Source: JAMXLO01 sp963749575 (GTDB taxonomy: Bacteria > Pseudomonadota > Alphaproteobacteria > Acetobacterales > Acetobacteraceae). Taken from it: DNA of 64,000 nucleotides. The stretch lies in the NCBI GenBank assembly GCA_963749575.1, contig CAVVNM010000014.1, positions 868,001 to 932,000 on the forward strand, in the 5' to 3' direction. Below, in pieces: positions 35,633-43,757 of the stretch. The notes under the pieces are model-generated. The model ran no database searches, was not told the origin of the DNA, and saw only the letters and a program-made list of their open reading frames with translations. Numbering within the stretch: position 1 is the stretch's first letter; each line of letters begins with the position of its first letter. Both the position numbers and the translations under genes were made by a program.

Positions 35633-36385
35633 TCAGGCTGCCGCGAACATCGCATCGAGGGCCGCATCCCACAGCCGGATGCCGCCGGTGATGCCGGCCT
35701 CGTTCGACACGATCCTCACCTTGTCGGGCAGTTCTCCCTGCACATTCCGGGAATTGCCGCCGCCGATATAGAGCATATCGAAGCTCGTCAGGGTGGCGAT
35801 GCAGCCGATCGCCTTGCGCACCCGGCGGTTCCAGCGCTTGCGGCCCACCTCGTGCAGCGCCGCGTTGCCGATGTACCGATCGTACGTCTTGCGCCCGCGC
35901 ACCGGGTGTTGGCTGAGCTCGAGATGCGGCCCCGGTATGCCGTCCTCGAACAGCGCGAAGCCCATGCCGGTGCCGAGTGTGATCACACACTCGCGTCCGC
36001 GCCCGGAGATCACCCCCAGCCCCTGCACGGTTGCGTCATTCGCCAGTCGGGCCGGCGCGCCCAGCCGCTCGGTGAGGGTCTTGGCCAGGGCAAAGTCGCG
36101 CCACGCCTCGTTGCCGAGGTTCGGCGCGGTCAATATGCGGCCACTGCGCACCACGCCCGGGAAGCCGATCGAGATACGCTGGAACCGCCCGAGCGGCTGG
36201 ACCAGTTCGTAGAGCCCCTCGATGACGGCATCCGGCGTGCCCGGGTGTGGCGTCTCGATGTGCACTGGACCGGTGGACATTACGCCGGCCGGCGACAGCA
36301 CAGCCGCCTTCAGATGCGTACCGCCGACATCGATCGCGAGTGTCAGCGGACCGGCTGGCCGGCCCGATTTAACCACCTGTTGCAT
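35633..36385 (-). CDS. ROK-family kinase, polyphosphate-glucokinase-like
   Basis: This 250-residue protein is a sugar-kinase-fold enzyme. LAIDVGGTHLKAAVLSP is the phosphate-1 motif, RLANDATVQGLG carries the catalytic aspartate region, ITLGTGMGFALFEDG is phosphate-2, and DMLYIGGGNSRN is the adenosine-binding segment. The small size and the HLELSQHPVRGRKTYDRYIG region resemble polyphosphate glucokinase more than the classical ROK zinc-motif sugar kinases; no CxCGxxGCxE zinc motif is visible. Phosphorylation of glucose using polyphosphate is therefore inferred. GAGGAG lies upstream of the ATG. Confidence 0.8.
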   Translation of the reverse strand: MQQVVKSGRPAGPLTLAIDVGGTHLKAAVLSPAGVMSTGPVHIETPHPGTPDAVIEGLYELVQPLGRFQRISIGFPGVVRSGRILTAPNLGNEAWRDFALAKTLTERLGAPARLANDATVQGLGVISGRGRECVITLGTGMGFALFEDGIPGPHLELSQHPVRGRKTYDRYIGNAALHEVGRKRWNRRVRKAIGCIATLTSFDMLYIGGGNSRNVQGELPDKVRIVSNEAGITGGIRLWDAALDAMFAAA

Positions 36386-36469
36386 TGGCCTTCTCCTCAC
36401 AACTCGGCAGCCATGGGCGCCTGGGCCGGCTCAGGCGGGCGGGCGGCCGCGGATGTCGAGGTGGACACA

Positions 36470-36670
36470 CTAAAGCTGCCCGGCCAGCCGGCGGCCGAGC
36501 AGCCAACCCGGGATCGCCGAGACCGGCGCGCCGGGCAGCATCAGCAGCCAGCCCAGCGGCTGACCGTTGACGATCAGGTCCATGCCGATGCCCAGCATCA
36601 TGCCGCCGATCAGGCAGCCGGAGACGCCGGAGGCGATGCCGAGCCAGACGATGTCACCGCGATCGACCAT
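36470..36670 (-). CDS. Small two-helix membrane protein
   Basis: This 66-residue protein begins MVDRGDIVWLGIASGVSGCL and has two hydrophobic helices separated by a short QPLGWLL turn, ending in a basic GRRLAGQL tail. It lies alone between the ROK kinase and rpsD, divergent from rpsD. Hydrophobic pattern and codon use look genuine. I do not recognise a family. Its start lies only about 30 bases from the likely rpsD promoter, so the two genes may share a control region. Confidence 0.55.
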   Translation of the reverse strand: MVDRGDIVWLGIASGVSGCLIGGMMLGIGMDLIVNGQPLGWLLMLPGAPVSAIPGWLLGRRLAGQL

Positions 36671-36699
36671 GCGGGCAGTGCTACGGATGGGCGGCGGGT

Positions 36700-36728
36700 T
36701 TGACAAGGCTGGGGCCGGCCCGTAGAAG
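36700..36728 (+). promoter_or_regulatory. Probable sigma70-type promoter of rpsD
   Basis: A TTGACA hexamer at 36700-36705 is followed, after 17 bases, by TAGAAG at 36723-36728. This is a good match to the vegetative consensus. The transcript would begin about 115 bases before the rpsD ATG, leaving a leader that could carry the S4 autoregulatory target; no particular leader structure was proved. The element lies in the rpsD/small-membrane-gene divergent region. Confidence 0.65.
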
Positions 36729-36846
36729 CGGCGCCTCACTGCCGGGAACGTGGACAGGCCCCGGGGCAACCCGGATTGGCCTGCGCCCGTCACGCGTCGC
36801 GTGGCCTACCGGTGCAACAAGAGCCGAACGAAAGGCAACGCGCAGC

Positions 36847-37461
36847 ATGACCAAGCGCGCCGAGAGCAAGTACAAGATCAACCGCCGCCTGGGGGTGAAC
36901 CTCTGGGGGCGGCCGAAATCGCCGATCAACAAGCGCGAGTACGGTCCAGGCCAGCACGGCCAGCGTCGCAAGAAGGCCACCGACTACGGGACGCAGCTGG
37001 CTGCCAAGCAGAAGCTGCGCGGCTATTACGGCAACATCAGCGAGAAGCAGTTCCGCCGCTATTACCAGGAGGCGGTGCGGGTGCGCGGCGACTCGTCGCA
37101 GTTGCTGATCGAGCTGCTGGAGCGCCGGCTCGACGCGGTGGTGTACCGCATGAAGTTCGCGATAACGCCGTTCGCGGCGCGGCAGTTCATCTCGCACGGG
37201 CACGTGCACGTGAACGGCCGACGGGTGAACATCGCGTCGTATCGCGTGAAGGACGGCGACACCATCGAGGTGAAAGAGAAATCGAAGCAGCTGGCCATGG
37301 TGCTGGACGCGGCGCAGAGCACCGAGCGCGATGTACCGGAGTACCTCGAGGTCGACCACCGCGCGATGAAGGGGCGGTTCGCACGCACGCCGAAGCTGAC
37401 GGACGTGCCGTACCCGGTGCAGATGGAACCGAATCTGGTGGTGGAGTACTATTCGCGCTAA
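36847..37461 (+). CDS. rpsD: 30S ribosomal protein S4
   Basis: S4 nucleates assembly of the small ribosomal subunit body by binding 16S rRNA. The protein is 204 residues, with the N-terminal KYKINRRLGVNLWGR and PINKREYGPGQHGQ blocks and an S4 RNA-binding domain (LERRLDAVVYRMKFA to VNGRRVNIASYRVKDGD). In many bacteria S4 also represses its own operon. Here it stands alone rather than in an alpha operon, as is typical of Alphaproteobacteria. A strong promoter lies about 120 bases upstream. Confidence 0.97.
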   Translation: MTKRAESKYKINRRLGVNLWGRPKSPINKREYGPGQHGQRRKKATDYGTQLAAKQKLRGYYGNISEKQFRRYYQEAVRVRGDSSQLLIELLERRLDAVVYRMKFAITPFAARQFISHGHVHVNGRRVNIASYRVKDGDTIEVKEKSKQLAMVLDAAQSTERDVPEYLEVDHRAMKGRFARTPKLTDVPYPVQMEPNLVVEYYSR

Positions 37462-37790
37462 GCGCGGCTGCCGGCCGACGAGCATCGCGGACGCGCCCGT
37501 GGACGAGCCCCGGGGACGAGGTGGGCGCTGCAGCCTCCGCGGTCCCGAGCAGTTCCTGCAGCGCCGCCCGACCCGGCGGATCGCGCCGTAGCGCGCATTC
37601 ACGAAGACATCCACGAGGGTGGCCGGCCGCTCCTCCGGCTGGCCTCGCCGCCGCCGGACGCCCATGCAGCGGCGCGAACTGCGCTCCCTTCCCGCAGCGG
37701 AATCGTGCAGTTCGCACGCATCCTTGCGCCGGGCCACATGATCCCGGCCGATTGTCGAGGAGCGCCGATTGTCGAGGAACAGTGAGATGA
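37462..37790. other. Intergenic stretch with no convincing gene
   Basis: This gap of about 330 bases between rpsD and the double-MaoC gene contains no frame with a plausible start and family match. On the minus strand a short run, RPATLVDVFVNARYGAI, then, in another frame, RRDPPGRAALQELL, looks faintly protein-like and could be the trace of a decayed gene. The sequence is very G+C-rich. No terminator with a U-run was seen after rpsD. Confidence 0.3.
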
Positions 37791-38834
37791 GTGAGTACCG
37801 GCTACCTCCGCCTCGGACCCGGCCGCTATCGTGAACGCTTCGGTCTGAGCTTCGAGGATCTGCGTACCGGGATGCGCATCTGCCATCGGCCCGGCATCGA
37901 TATCTCGCAGCAGGACAACCGGGACGACGCGGTCGATCTGATCAACAACGCGCAACTGCATTTCGACAGCCACTACGCCGCGCAGACGGAATGGAAGCGT
38001 CCGCTCGGCGTCAGCACCATGACGATACAGCGGTTGTTCGGCATGACGTCGCGTACCTGGTACCGACGGCGCAACATGCTCGGCATCGACAGCATCGCCA
38101 TGACGCATCCGGTGTTCGGCGGCGATACGTTGTATGCGATGTCGACGGTCAACACGCTGGACGCAGGCGACGACGCGGATGTCGGACAGGTGAGCTGCAC
38201 TATCGAGGGCGTCAATCAGGACCACCAGGTGGTGAGCAAGATCATGTGCCGGATCGAGATCTATCGCCGCGACCGGCACCCTGAGGACAAGCCAGACGCC
38301 GAGCCTGCCGTGGAGCAGCGATTCCGTCTCTATCATCCTGCACCGGACGGCAGCTTGATCGAGCAGACCGGGCTTGGGTTCGAAGACCTCGTTCCGGGCG
38401 AGACATTCGTACACTGGCCGGGCCGCAGCTTCGATTTCGCTGAGAGCCGGCTGCATGCGCTCCGCTCGCTCGAGATCAATCCGCGCTGGAGCGATGCGGC
38501 CTATCTGCGCAAATACCAGGAAATCGCGCCGGCGATCTTCGAGCCGCTGGTGATCGGCGTGGTGACGGCGCTCACCACCCGCACCCTGGGTCGCGTGGTT
38601 GCCAATCTCGGCTGGACCGACATCGAGTTGCCCCGCCCGGTCCGACCCGGGGAAACCATCTACGCCGAATCGACGATCGGCGCGGTGCGCGGATCGGAAT
38701 CGCGCCCGACGCAGGGCATTGCCCAGGTCGAGACGCGCGCGTTCGTCGATACCGGCGAACTGGTATGCCGGTACCAGCGGGCCTTGCTGGTCTATCGCCG
38801 TGGCGCCGGGCCGTATGCGGCCGCCGGTTACTGA
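37791..38834 (+). CDS. Double MaoC-like (hotdog) dehydratase
   Basis: This 347-residue protein has two hotdog-type halves. The first half begins GLSFEDLRTGMRICHRPG and contains AQLHFDSHYAAQTEWKRPLG, then VFGGDTLYAMSTV. The second half begins GLGFEDLVPGETFVHWPG and ends with RPGETIYAESTIG. The repeated FEDL..G and GDTLYA/GETIYA motifs show an internal duplication. Such tandem MaoC proteins hydrate or dehydrate acyl-CoA thioesters; mesaconyl-CoA hydratase has the same architecture, but the sequence is too diverged to name the substrate. GTG at 37791 is taken as start. A single-domain MaoC protein is found at 54.6 kb. Confidence 0.8.
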   Translation: MSTGYLRLGPGRYRERFGLSFEDLRTGMRICHRPGIDISQQDNRDDAVDLINNAQLHFDSHYAAQTEWKRPLGVSTMTIQRLFGMTSRTWYRRRNMLGIDSIAMTHPVFGGDTLYAMSTVNTLDAGDDADVGQVSCTIEGVNQDHQVVSKIMCRIEIYRRDRHPEDKPDAEPAVEQRFRLYHPAPDGSLIEQTGLGFEDLVPGETFVHWPGRSFDFAESRLHALRSLEINPRWSDAAYLRKYQEIAPAIFEPLVIGVVTALTTRTLGRVVANLGWTDIELPRPVRPGETIYAESTIGAVRGSESRPTQGIAQVETRAFVDTGELVCRYQRALLVYRRGAGPYAAAGY

Positions 38835-38908
38835 TCATCCCGGGGAAGACCGATTTCAGAGCTGCCCGCCAAACCGGCCACGCCTGAACAGGCGCTGCGG
38901 GCCGAGGC

Positions 38909-39883
38909 TCAGAAGCCCTCGCGAATCACATCCCGCGCAAAGTACGACAGGATCAGATCCGCGCCCGCCCGCTTGAATGCGCCCAGCGTCTCGCGCACCA
39001 CCACCGGCTCGTTCAGTGCCCCGGCGGCGGCGGCGAACTTGATCATCGCGTATTCACCGCTCACCTGGTACACCGCGATCGGCAACAGCGTGCGTTCGCG
39101 CAACCGGGCCAGCACGTCCAGATACGCCAGCCCCGGCTTCACCATCAGCATGTCCGCGCCCTCGGCTGCGTCCTGCAATGACTCGCGCAACGCCTCGCGG
39201 CCGTTCATCGGGTCCATCTGGTAGGTCTTGCGGTCACCCTTCAGTTCGCATCCGGCCGCCACCCGGAATGGGCCGTAGAACGCTGACGCGAACTTGGTCG
39301 AGTAGGCCATGATCGGCGTATCAGGGTGCCCCGCTGCGTCGAGGGCGTGGCGGATTGCCGCCACCTGCCCATCCATCATCGCTGACGGCGCCACCAGATC
39401 GGCGCCGGCCGCGGCCGCCACCACCGCCTGGCGCGCCAGATTCTCGATCGTGACGTCGTTCGCCACCCGGTCGTGCTCGATCACGCCGCAGTGGCCGTGG
39501 TCGGTGTACTCGCAAAAGCAGATGTCGGGGATCACCACCAGCTCCGGCGCGACCCGCTTCGCCTGCCGCACCATCCGCGCCACCAGGCCGTCATGGCTCC
39601 AGGCGTCACTGCCGGAGGCGTCCTTGTGGTGCGAAATGCCGAACAACATCAGCGCCTTCACGCCATCACGCGCCAAACCCTCCACGACATGCTGCAGCTT
39701 CCGTTCGGGGATGCGCGACACGCCTGGCATTTCGGCGATCGGCAGCGGATCGTCGATGCCCTCCTCGACGAACAGCGGCTGGATAAGGTCGTCGGCGGTG
39801 ACGGTGGTCTCGCGCACCAGGGAGCGCAGGCTCCCCGACTGACGGAGGCGGCGGAGACGGGTGGTGGGGAAAGATGGGGCCAT
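38909..39883 (-). CDS. hemB: Porphobilinogen synthase (delta-aminolevulinate dehydratase)
   Basis: HemB condenses two 5-aminolevulinate molecules to porphobilinogen, the second common step of tetrapyrrole synthesis. The protein is 324 residues from ATG 39883, which has GAGG seven bases upstream; an in-frame ATG at 39910 adds an unneeded tail. The two active-site lysines are in MAYSTKFASAFYGPFR and MLMVKPGLAYLD. CFCEYTDHGHCGV holds cysteine and histidine metal-ligand positions, here in the form with mostly acidic/histidine partners typical of Mg-type enzymes. GAADLVAPSAMMDGQV is fully conserved. Confidence 0.95.
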   Translation of the reverse strand: MAPSFPTTRLRRLRQSGSLRSLVRETTVTADDLIQPLFVEEGIDDPLPIAEMPGVSRIPERKLQHVVEGLARDGVKALMLFGISHHKDASGSDAWSHDGLVARMVRQAKRVAPELVVIPDICFCEYTDHGHCGVIEHDRVANDVTIENLARQAVVAAAAGADLVAPSAMMDGQVAAIRHALDAAGHPDTPIMAYSTKFASAFYGPFRVAAGCELKGDRKTYQMDPMNGREALRESLQDAAEGADMLMVKPGLAYLDVLARLRERTLLPIAVYQVSGEYAMIKFAAAAGALNEPVVVRETLGAFKRAGADLILSYFARDVIREGF

Positions 39884-39960
39884 GAGATGCCTCACAGGGT
39901 CGCTGGGCATCGCAGATGTATGCCGCAGGCCGGCGTGAGGCCAGAGGCAAATACACCGCT

Positions 39961-39988
39961 TTGCCAAACTGACGGCATCGCCTATACA
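39961..39988 (+). promoter_or_regulatory. Probable promoter of vapBC
   Basis: TTGCCA at 39961-39966 and TATACA at 39983-39988 are separated by 16 bases. They lie about 40 bases upstream of the vapB start codon and immediately before the inverted repeat that is the likely operator, giving the usual layout of an autoregulated toxin-antitoxin promoter. Confidence 0.6.
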
Positions 39989-39991
39989 CTA

Positions 39992-40015
39992 ACTCGTCCT
40001 CGCATCTAGACGAGT
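39992..40015. promoter_or_regulatory. Inverted repeat, probable VapB operator
   Basis: ACTCGT and its exact reverse complement ACGAGT are separated by 12 bases. The palindrome sits just after the -10 box and before vapB, so binding of the VapB-VapC complex would block transcription start. This placement is typical of VapBC autoregulation; that it is the actual binding site is inferred. Confidence 0.6.
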
Positions 40016-40026
40016 CGATATAGATC

Positions 40027-40269
40027 ATGGCTTTCCATATCAGGGATCAGGACACCGATCAGGCGGTTCGTCGCCTGGCACGCCTCAAGGGCAAGACCCT
40101 CACCGAAACCGTTCGGGAGGCGGTCGAGCATGAGTACGCGCGTGAGAAGTCCAGGGTTCCTCTGATCATCCGGCTGCAGCCGATCCATGAGCGTTTCATG
40201 GCGCTCCGCAAGCCCGGTGGTCGGTCGGCCGACAAGGCCTTCTTTGACGAGTTGTCCGGGAACACATGA
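40027..40269 (+). CDS. vapB: VapB-type antitoxin
   Basis: This 80-residue protein opens MAFHIRDQDTDQAVRRLARL, an N-terminal DNA-binding segment of the Rv0623-like antitoxin family (psk operon transcription factor). The middle KGKTLTETVREAVEHEYARE is the dimerising helix, and the C-terminal tail FFDELSGNT wraps the toxin in relatives. It neutralises the PIN toxin encoded next and represses the operon. The stop overlaps the toxin start (ATGA), so the toxin is made by translational coupling. Confidence 0.87.
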   Translation: MAFHIRDQDTDQAVRRLARLKGKTLTETVREAVEHEYAREKSRVPLIIRLQPIHERFMALRKPGGRSADKAFFDELSGNT

Positions 40270-40664
40270 CGTTCCTCGACGCTTCGGCGATCATCGGGAT
40301 CATTGCGCAGGAGGACGACGCGGCCAGCCTCGCGGCGCGTCTCGACCAGGCGAGCGAGGTCTGGATTTCACCGATCGCCATCTTCGAGGCGGCGCTAGGC
40401 CTCGCCCGCATCAACAATGTCCCACCATCGGCAGTCATGCCGATACTCGAGCAGTTCTTCGCCGAGACGGGCGCGATGGCGATGGCGATCGATGCCGAGT
40501 TGGGTGGCGCGGCAATCGATGCGTTCGAGCGTTTCGGTAAGGGACGCCACCCCGCTTCCCTCAACCTCGGTGACTGCTTCGCCTATGCCTGCGCGCGCCG
40601 GCTGGACGCCGCACTGCTGTGCAAGGGCAACGATTTTCCCCGCACGGATGCGATCCTTGCGTGA
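40266..40664 (+). CDS. vapC: VapC-type PIN-domain toxin (ribonuclease)
   Basis: This 132-residue protein is a PIN-domain RNase of the VapC family, usually cleaving tRNA or rRNA. The acidic residues expected at the metal site are visible: D5 in MTFLDASAI, E in IAIFEAALGLA, D in LNLGDCFAYA and D in GNDFPRTD. The LNLGDCFAYACAR motif is highly typical. It begins inside the antitoxin stop codon. No feature suggests inactivation. Confidence 0.9.
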   Translation: MTFLDASAIIGIIAQEDDAASLAARLDQASEVWISPIAIFEAALGLARINNVPPSAVMPILEQFFAETGAMAMAIDAELGGAAIDAFERFGKGRHPASLNLGDCFAYACARRLDAALLCKGNDFPRTDAILA

Positions 40665-41490
40665 CTTGCGTCACTGGTCACGGCTCGCCGCGATGTTCGG
40701 TCTGCTGATTGGCCAGCCTGCCGCGTTGGCCGACGAGCTTGTGCAAGTGGCGCCGCAGCGTGCCCCGCTCGTGCTGGGACCGGCGGTGGATGCGGCGCCA
40801 TTGCTGGGGTATCTGGCCCGCCCGGATCTGCCGGGCCGGTTGCCCGCGGTTGTCGTGCTGCACTGGTGCACGGGCTTTGGCCAGCATGACATCGCAGCGG
40901 CGTCTACACTGAAGAGCTGGGGTTACGTGGCGCTGGCGCCCGACAGTCTGGGCGACGCGAATCTGTGCCAGCATGGCCTGGGCTCCGCCGCAGAATTGGT
41001 CGATGCCTATGCGGCGCTGCACTGGCTGGTGGCGCAGGATTTCGTCGATCCCGGCAGAGTCGCGGTGATCGGCTATTCGATGGGCGCCAGTGCGGTGCTC
41101 TACGCCACCGAGGCGGGACCGCTGGAACGCATCCAGCCGGAGCACTTCCGCGCCGCGGTCGCGTACTACCCATCTTGCCAGATCAGCAACGGCGAGATGA
41201 CCGTTCCAGTGCTGATCTTGATCGGCGAACGCGACGACTGGACGACGGCGGATGCGTGTCGGAAGCTGGCAGCGCACGAAAGCGATATCGGGATCACCCG
41301 ATTTTCCGAGCGGGGCGTGCCGGTACAGCTGGTGGTATATCCCGATGCAGTGCACGCGTTTGATTCACCTGGGCAGCCTCATAGATATCTCGGACATGCC
41401 ATTGCCTACGATGCGGCGGCAGCCGGCGACGCCGCGGCACGGATGCGCGATTTTCTACATGATGTACTGGGGGCAGGCCCCACGCACTGA
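40648..41490 (+). CDS. Dienelactone-hydrolase-family alpha/beta hydrolase, secreted
   Basis: This 280-residue protein starts with a signal-like sequence (basic MRSLRDLRHWSRL followed by a hydrophobic run ending ALADE) and so is likely periplasmic. The hydrolase core has VVVLHWCTGFGQ for the oxyanion region. The nucleophile is S144 in GYSMGAS, where classical dienelactone hydrolase has cysteine. An acidic residue follows in IGERDDWT, and the histidine is H236 in DAVHAFDSPG. The start overlaps the vapC end by 17 bases; an in-frame ATG at 40693 is an alternative. The substrate is unknown. Confidence 0.78.
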   Translation: MRSLRDLRHWSRLAAMFGLLIGQPAALADELVQVAPQRAPLVLGPAVDAAPLLGYLARPDLPGRLPAVVVLHWCTGFGQHDIAAASTLKSWGYVALAPDSLGDANLCQHGLGSAAELVDAYAALHWLVAQDFVDPGRVAVIGYSMGASAVLYATEAGPLERIQPEHFRAAVAYYPSCQISNGEMTVPVLILIGERDDWTTADACRKLAAHESDIGITRFSERGVPVQLVVYPDAVHAFDSPGQPHRYLGHAIAYDAAAAGDAAARMRDFLHDVLGAGPTH

Positions 41491-41619
41491 GCGTCAGGCA
41501 GTGCGCCCTGCCGGCACGACACGCGGGACCCGAGCCGTCCGAAGGCCAGGCGGGTGCATTGGTCATCCCGCGGTCCTCCGCCTATGCTGCGGCGGGCAAT
41601 CCAACAGGAGACGGACACA

Positions 41620-41943
41620 ATGGCCTTCTACGAACTCCGCCAGTACTTCGTGCGGCCCGGCAAAATGAACGAGTGGGTGAAGATCATGGAGGAGGAGATC
41701 ATTCCGTTCCAGATTGCCAAGGGCATGGTGATCTGCGGCAGCTTCCGCGGCGAGACCGAGGAGTCCACCTATGTCTGGATCCGTCGCTTCAACAGCGAGG
41801 CCGAGCGCGAGGCGCTGTACAAGGCCGTGTACGACACCGACCACTGGAAGACCAAGATTGCGCCGCGGGTGCCGGAATGCCTGGACCGCGAAAAGATGCA
41901 CATCCAGCGCATCTTGCCGACACCGAAATCGACGATGCAGTAG
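41620..41943 (+). CDS. NIPSNAP-family protein
   Basis: This 107-residue protein is a dimeric ferredoxin-like alpha/beta barrel of the NIPSNAP family. It opens MAFYELRQYFVRPGKMNEWV and has the typical VICGSFRGETEESTYVWIRRF core. The tail KMHIQRILPTP is usual. Members often accompany dioxygenase or aromatic-degradation genes but have no settled role. CAGGAG is placed well before ATG 41620. The gene is convergent with the Rieske oxygenase beta subunit, with only six bases between. Confidence 0.85.
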   Translation: MAFYELRQYFVRPGKMNEWVKIMEEEIIPFQIAKGMVICGSFRGETEESTYVWIRRFNSEAEREALYKAVYDTDHWKTKIAPRVPECLDREKMHIQRILPTPKSTMQ

Positions 41944-41949
41944 CTTGCG

Positions 41950-42447
41950 TCAGACCGGATAGACCAGCGAGGTCGGGATGATGGTGGAGTCGTAGATGCA
42001 CAGCCGTTCGGCAAAGCGCAGGTCTCCGCCATCATCGACCACGCGGTCCTGACAGCGACCGCAGAGGAACAGCTCGCTCGGCTGATCCTGCATCGTCTGG
42101 AACACCGCGAAACTTGCCGACAGACGCAGCCCGTCGGGCTCGATCGCACGCAGGCAAATGCCGCTGGTGATCCGGCGCGCGATGCGCGGCGCGAACAGCG
42201 CGGTCTCGCGCAGCGCCACGACGCGGTCCGCCAGCATGTCGCGGCTCTCGCAGTAGATCAGCGCGATGGGGAAGCCCTGTTCGACATTTTCCCGCGGGAT
42301 AACCTTGTAGACGCAAGCAGCGGTGAACAACTCCGGCCAGCGCTCCAGTGCGCCATCGTTGAGCGCATCGTCGTAAGCGCAATAGAGATCGGCGAGACGC
42401 GCCCGCAACTCCACCCCGACGGCCATGCCGGGCAGCGCCGCGATCAT
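41950..42447 (-). CDS. Aromatic-ring-hydroxylating dioxygenase, small (beta) subunit
   Basis: This 165-residue protein has the NTF2-like fold of Rieske oxygenase beta subunits, which have a structural role. YCAYDDALNDGALERWPELF is the family start, VYKVIPRENVEQG and IALIYCESRDMLADRVVALRE follow, and the middle ITSGICLRAIEPDGLRLSASF is typical. It lies just after the alpha-subunit gene on the same strand, so the pair is one operon. The start at 42447 is favoured; an ATG at 42426 (MAVGVEL) is possible. Confidence 0.88.
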   Translation of the reverse strand: MIAALPGMAVGVELRARLADLYCAYDDALNDGALERWPELFTAACVYKVIPRENVEQGFPIALIYCESRDMLADRVVALRETALFAPRIARRITSGICLRAIEPDGLRLSASFAVFQTMQDQPSELFLCGRCQDRVVDDGGDLRFAERLCIYDSTIIPTSLVYPV

Positions 42448-42452
42448 GTCGG

Positions 42453-43691
42453 CTACAGCTCCATGACCGAGCGGTAGTGCTGATAGAAGCCGCGGATCGC
42501 GGTCTCGGTCACCATGTGCGGCTCGTTGACCACGGCGCGGCCGCCCATCTCCACCAGGCATGTCGCGTCGTCGTTGTTGTCGATGCCGGCCTGTGAGAGC
42601 AGCATTGCCTCGCTGTCGTCGAGCGACACCAGGCCGGCGGGACCCATCAGATTGGCCTGGCGCAGGCGCCGCTGACGCATCTCCGGCGTGTCATCCGCGT
42701 AGCCGAAGAACGTCCACGCGAGATCGAAGCTGCGCGCGTCGAGCGGCACGATCTGCCGCATCGCCAGCGTGTTGGACTGCTGCTGCACGATCAGGTTGGG
42801 CCAGAGCGTCTGCATCACGACGGTGGCGTCGCCGGGAAACTCGCGCACCGGGTCGAGCAGGCGCGGGTCGTGCAGCGCGAAGCCGGGCTTGAACGCACGC
42901 ATCTGCGCGGTCGCCTCGTTGGTCTCCTGCGCGCCACGGCGGCTGACCAGCACGGCGTGGCGGCCGGTATCGTCCATTTCGACGGCGGATTGCTGATCCA
43001 GGCGGAACAGGCCGAAGGTGACGAGGAACACGTGCAGCAGACTGGCGTGGTACGGATCCTTGATGTTCTCGAACATCAGCTTCCAGTTGCTGGGGATCCG
43101 CTGGCGCATGTGGCCGAGTACGACGAGCTCGCGGCCATCGAAAACGCGGTCGAAATAACCCACCATGCGGTCGCCGAGATAGGTCTCCAGCGATTCGTTG
43201 GGCGCGCCGAAGCTGGCGAACACCACGCCGCGCCGGTCGGTCACCGCGAGGCGTCGCAAGCCGTGCTCCTCGGGGCGGAAATCAGCCGGCATGCCGCCCT
43301 GGTCGCGGTAGCCGCGGCGAAACGGCACACCGAGCAGATTGCCGGCAAGGTCGTAGGTCCATTGGTGATAGGGGCAGACGAACTCTTTCGCCGAACCGCG
43401 GCTGGCGGTGCAGACCTGCATGCTGCGATGCGCACAGCGGTTGACCAGCACGTTGATCGCGCCGTCGGTGCCGCGGACCGCGATCACCTCGCGGTTGCCA
43501 AGCTGGCTGCGCTTGAAGTCGCCGGGATTGGGGATTTCGGCTTCGAGGCAGACATAGAGCCAGTCCGCCGAGCCGAAGATGCGGTCCACCTCGCGCGTGA
43601 AAATCTGCGGATCGGTGTAGATCCAGTTCGGTACCCGCGAACATCCATCGTCCGGCCATTCGCGGGTGCCGATCGCCGGTTGCGCGGTCAT
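42453..43691 (-). CDS. Aromatic-ring-hydroxylating dioxygenase, large (alpha) subunit
   Basis: This 412-residue enzyme has the Rieske [2Fe-2S] cluster ligands C86 and H88 (RCAHRS) and C106 and H109 (CPYHQW). The mononuclear iron site is in NIKDPYHASLLH, where the aspartate bridges the two centres. The overall pattern resembles anthranilate/salicylate/terephthalate-type oxygenases, but substrate is not inferable from sequence. The beta subunit is downstream. No ferredoxin or reductase gene is nearby, so electrons must come from elsewhere. The polysaccharide deacetylase gene is upstream on the same strand after a gap of about 65 bases. Confidence 0.9.
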   Translation of the reverse strand: MTAQPAIGTREWPDDGCSRVPNWIYTDPQIFTREVDRIFGSADWLYVCLEAEIPNPGDFKRSQLGNREVIAVRGTDGAINVLVNRCAHRSMQVCTASRGSAKEFVCPYHQWTYDLAGNLLGVPFRRGYRDQGGMPADFRPEEHGLRRLAVTDRRGVVFASFGAPNESLETYLGDRMVGYFDRVFDGRELVVLGHMRQRIPSNWKLMFENIKDPYHASLLHVFLVTFGLFRLDQQSAVEMDDTGRHAVLVSRRGAQETNEATAQMRAFKPGFALHDPRLLDPVREFPGDATVVMQTLWPNLIVQQQSNTLAMRQIVPLDARSFDLAWTFFGYADDTPEMRQRRLRQANLMGPAGLVSLDDSEAMLLSQAGIDNNDDATCLVEMGGRAVVNEPHMVTETAIRGFYQHYRSVMEL

Positions 43692-43757
43692 CGCGGCCCT
43701 CCGTGGTCAGATGGCCAAGAATGCGCTGATCGGCAGGTGTCGGCAACGCGCCGCCGG

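Noticed and set aside
37462..37790. Minus-strand protein-like runs after rpsD
   Set aside because: Only short fragments in two frames, with no start, no family and no continuous frame; listed as an empty intergenic stretch.
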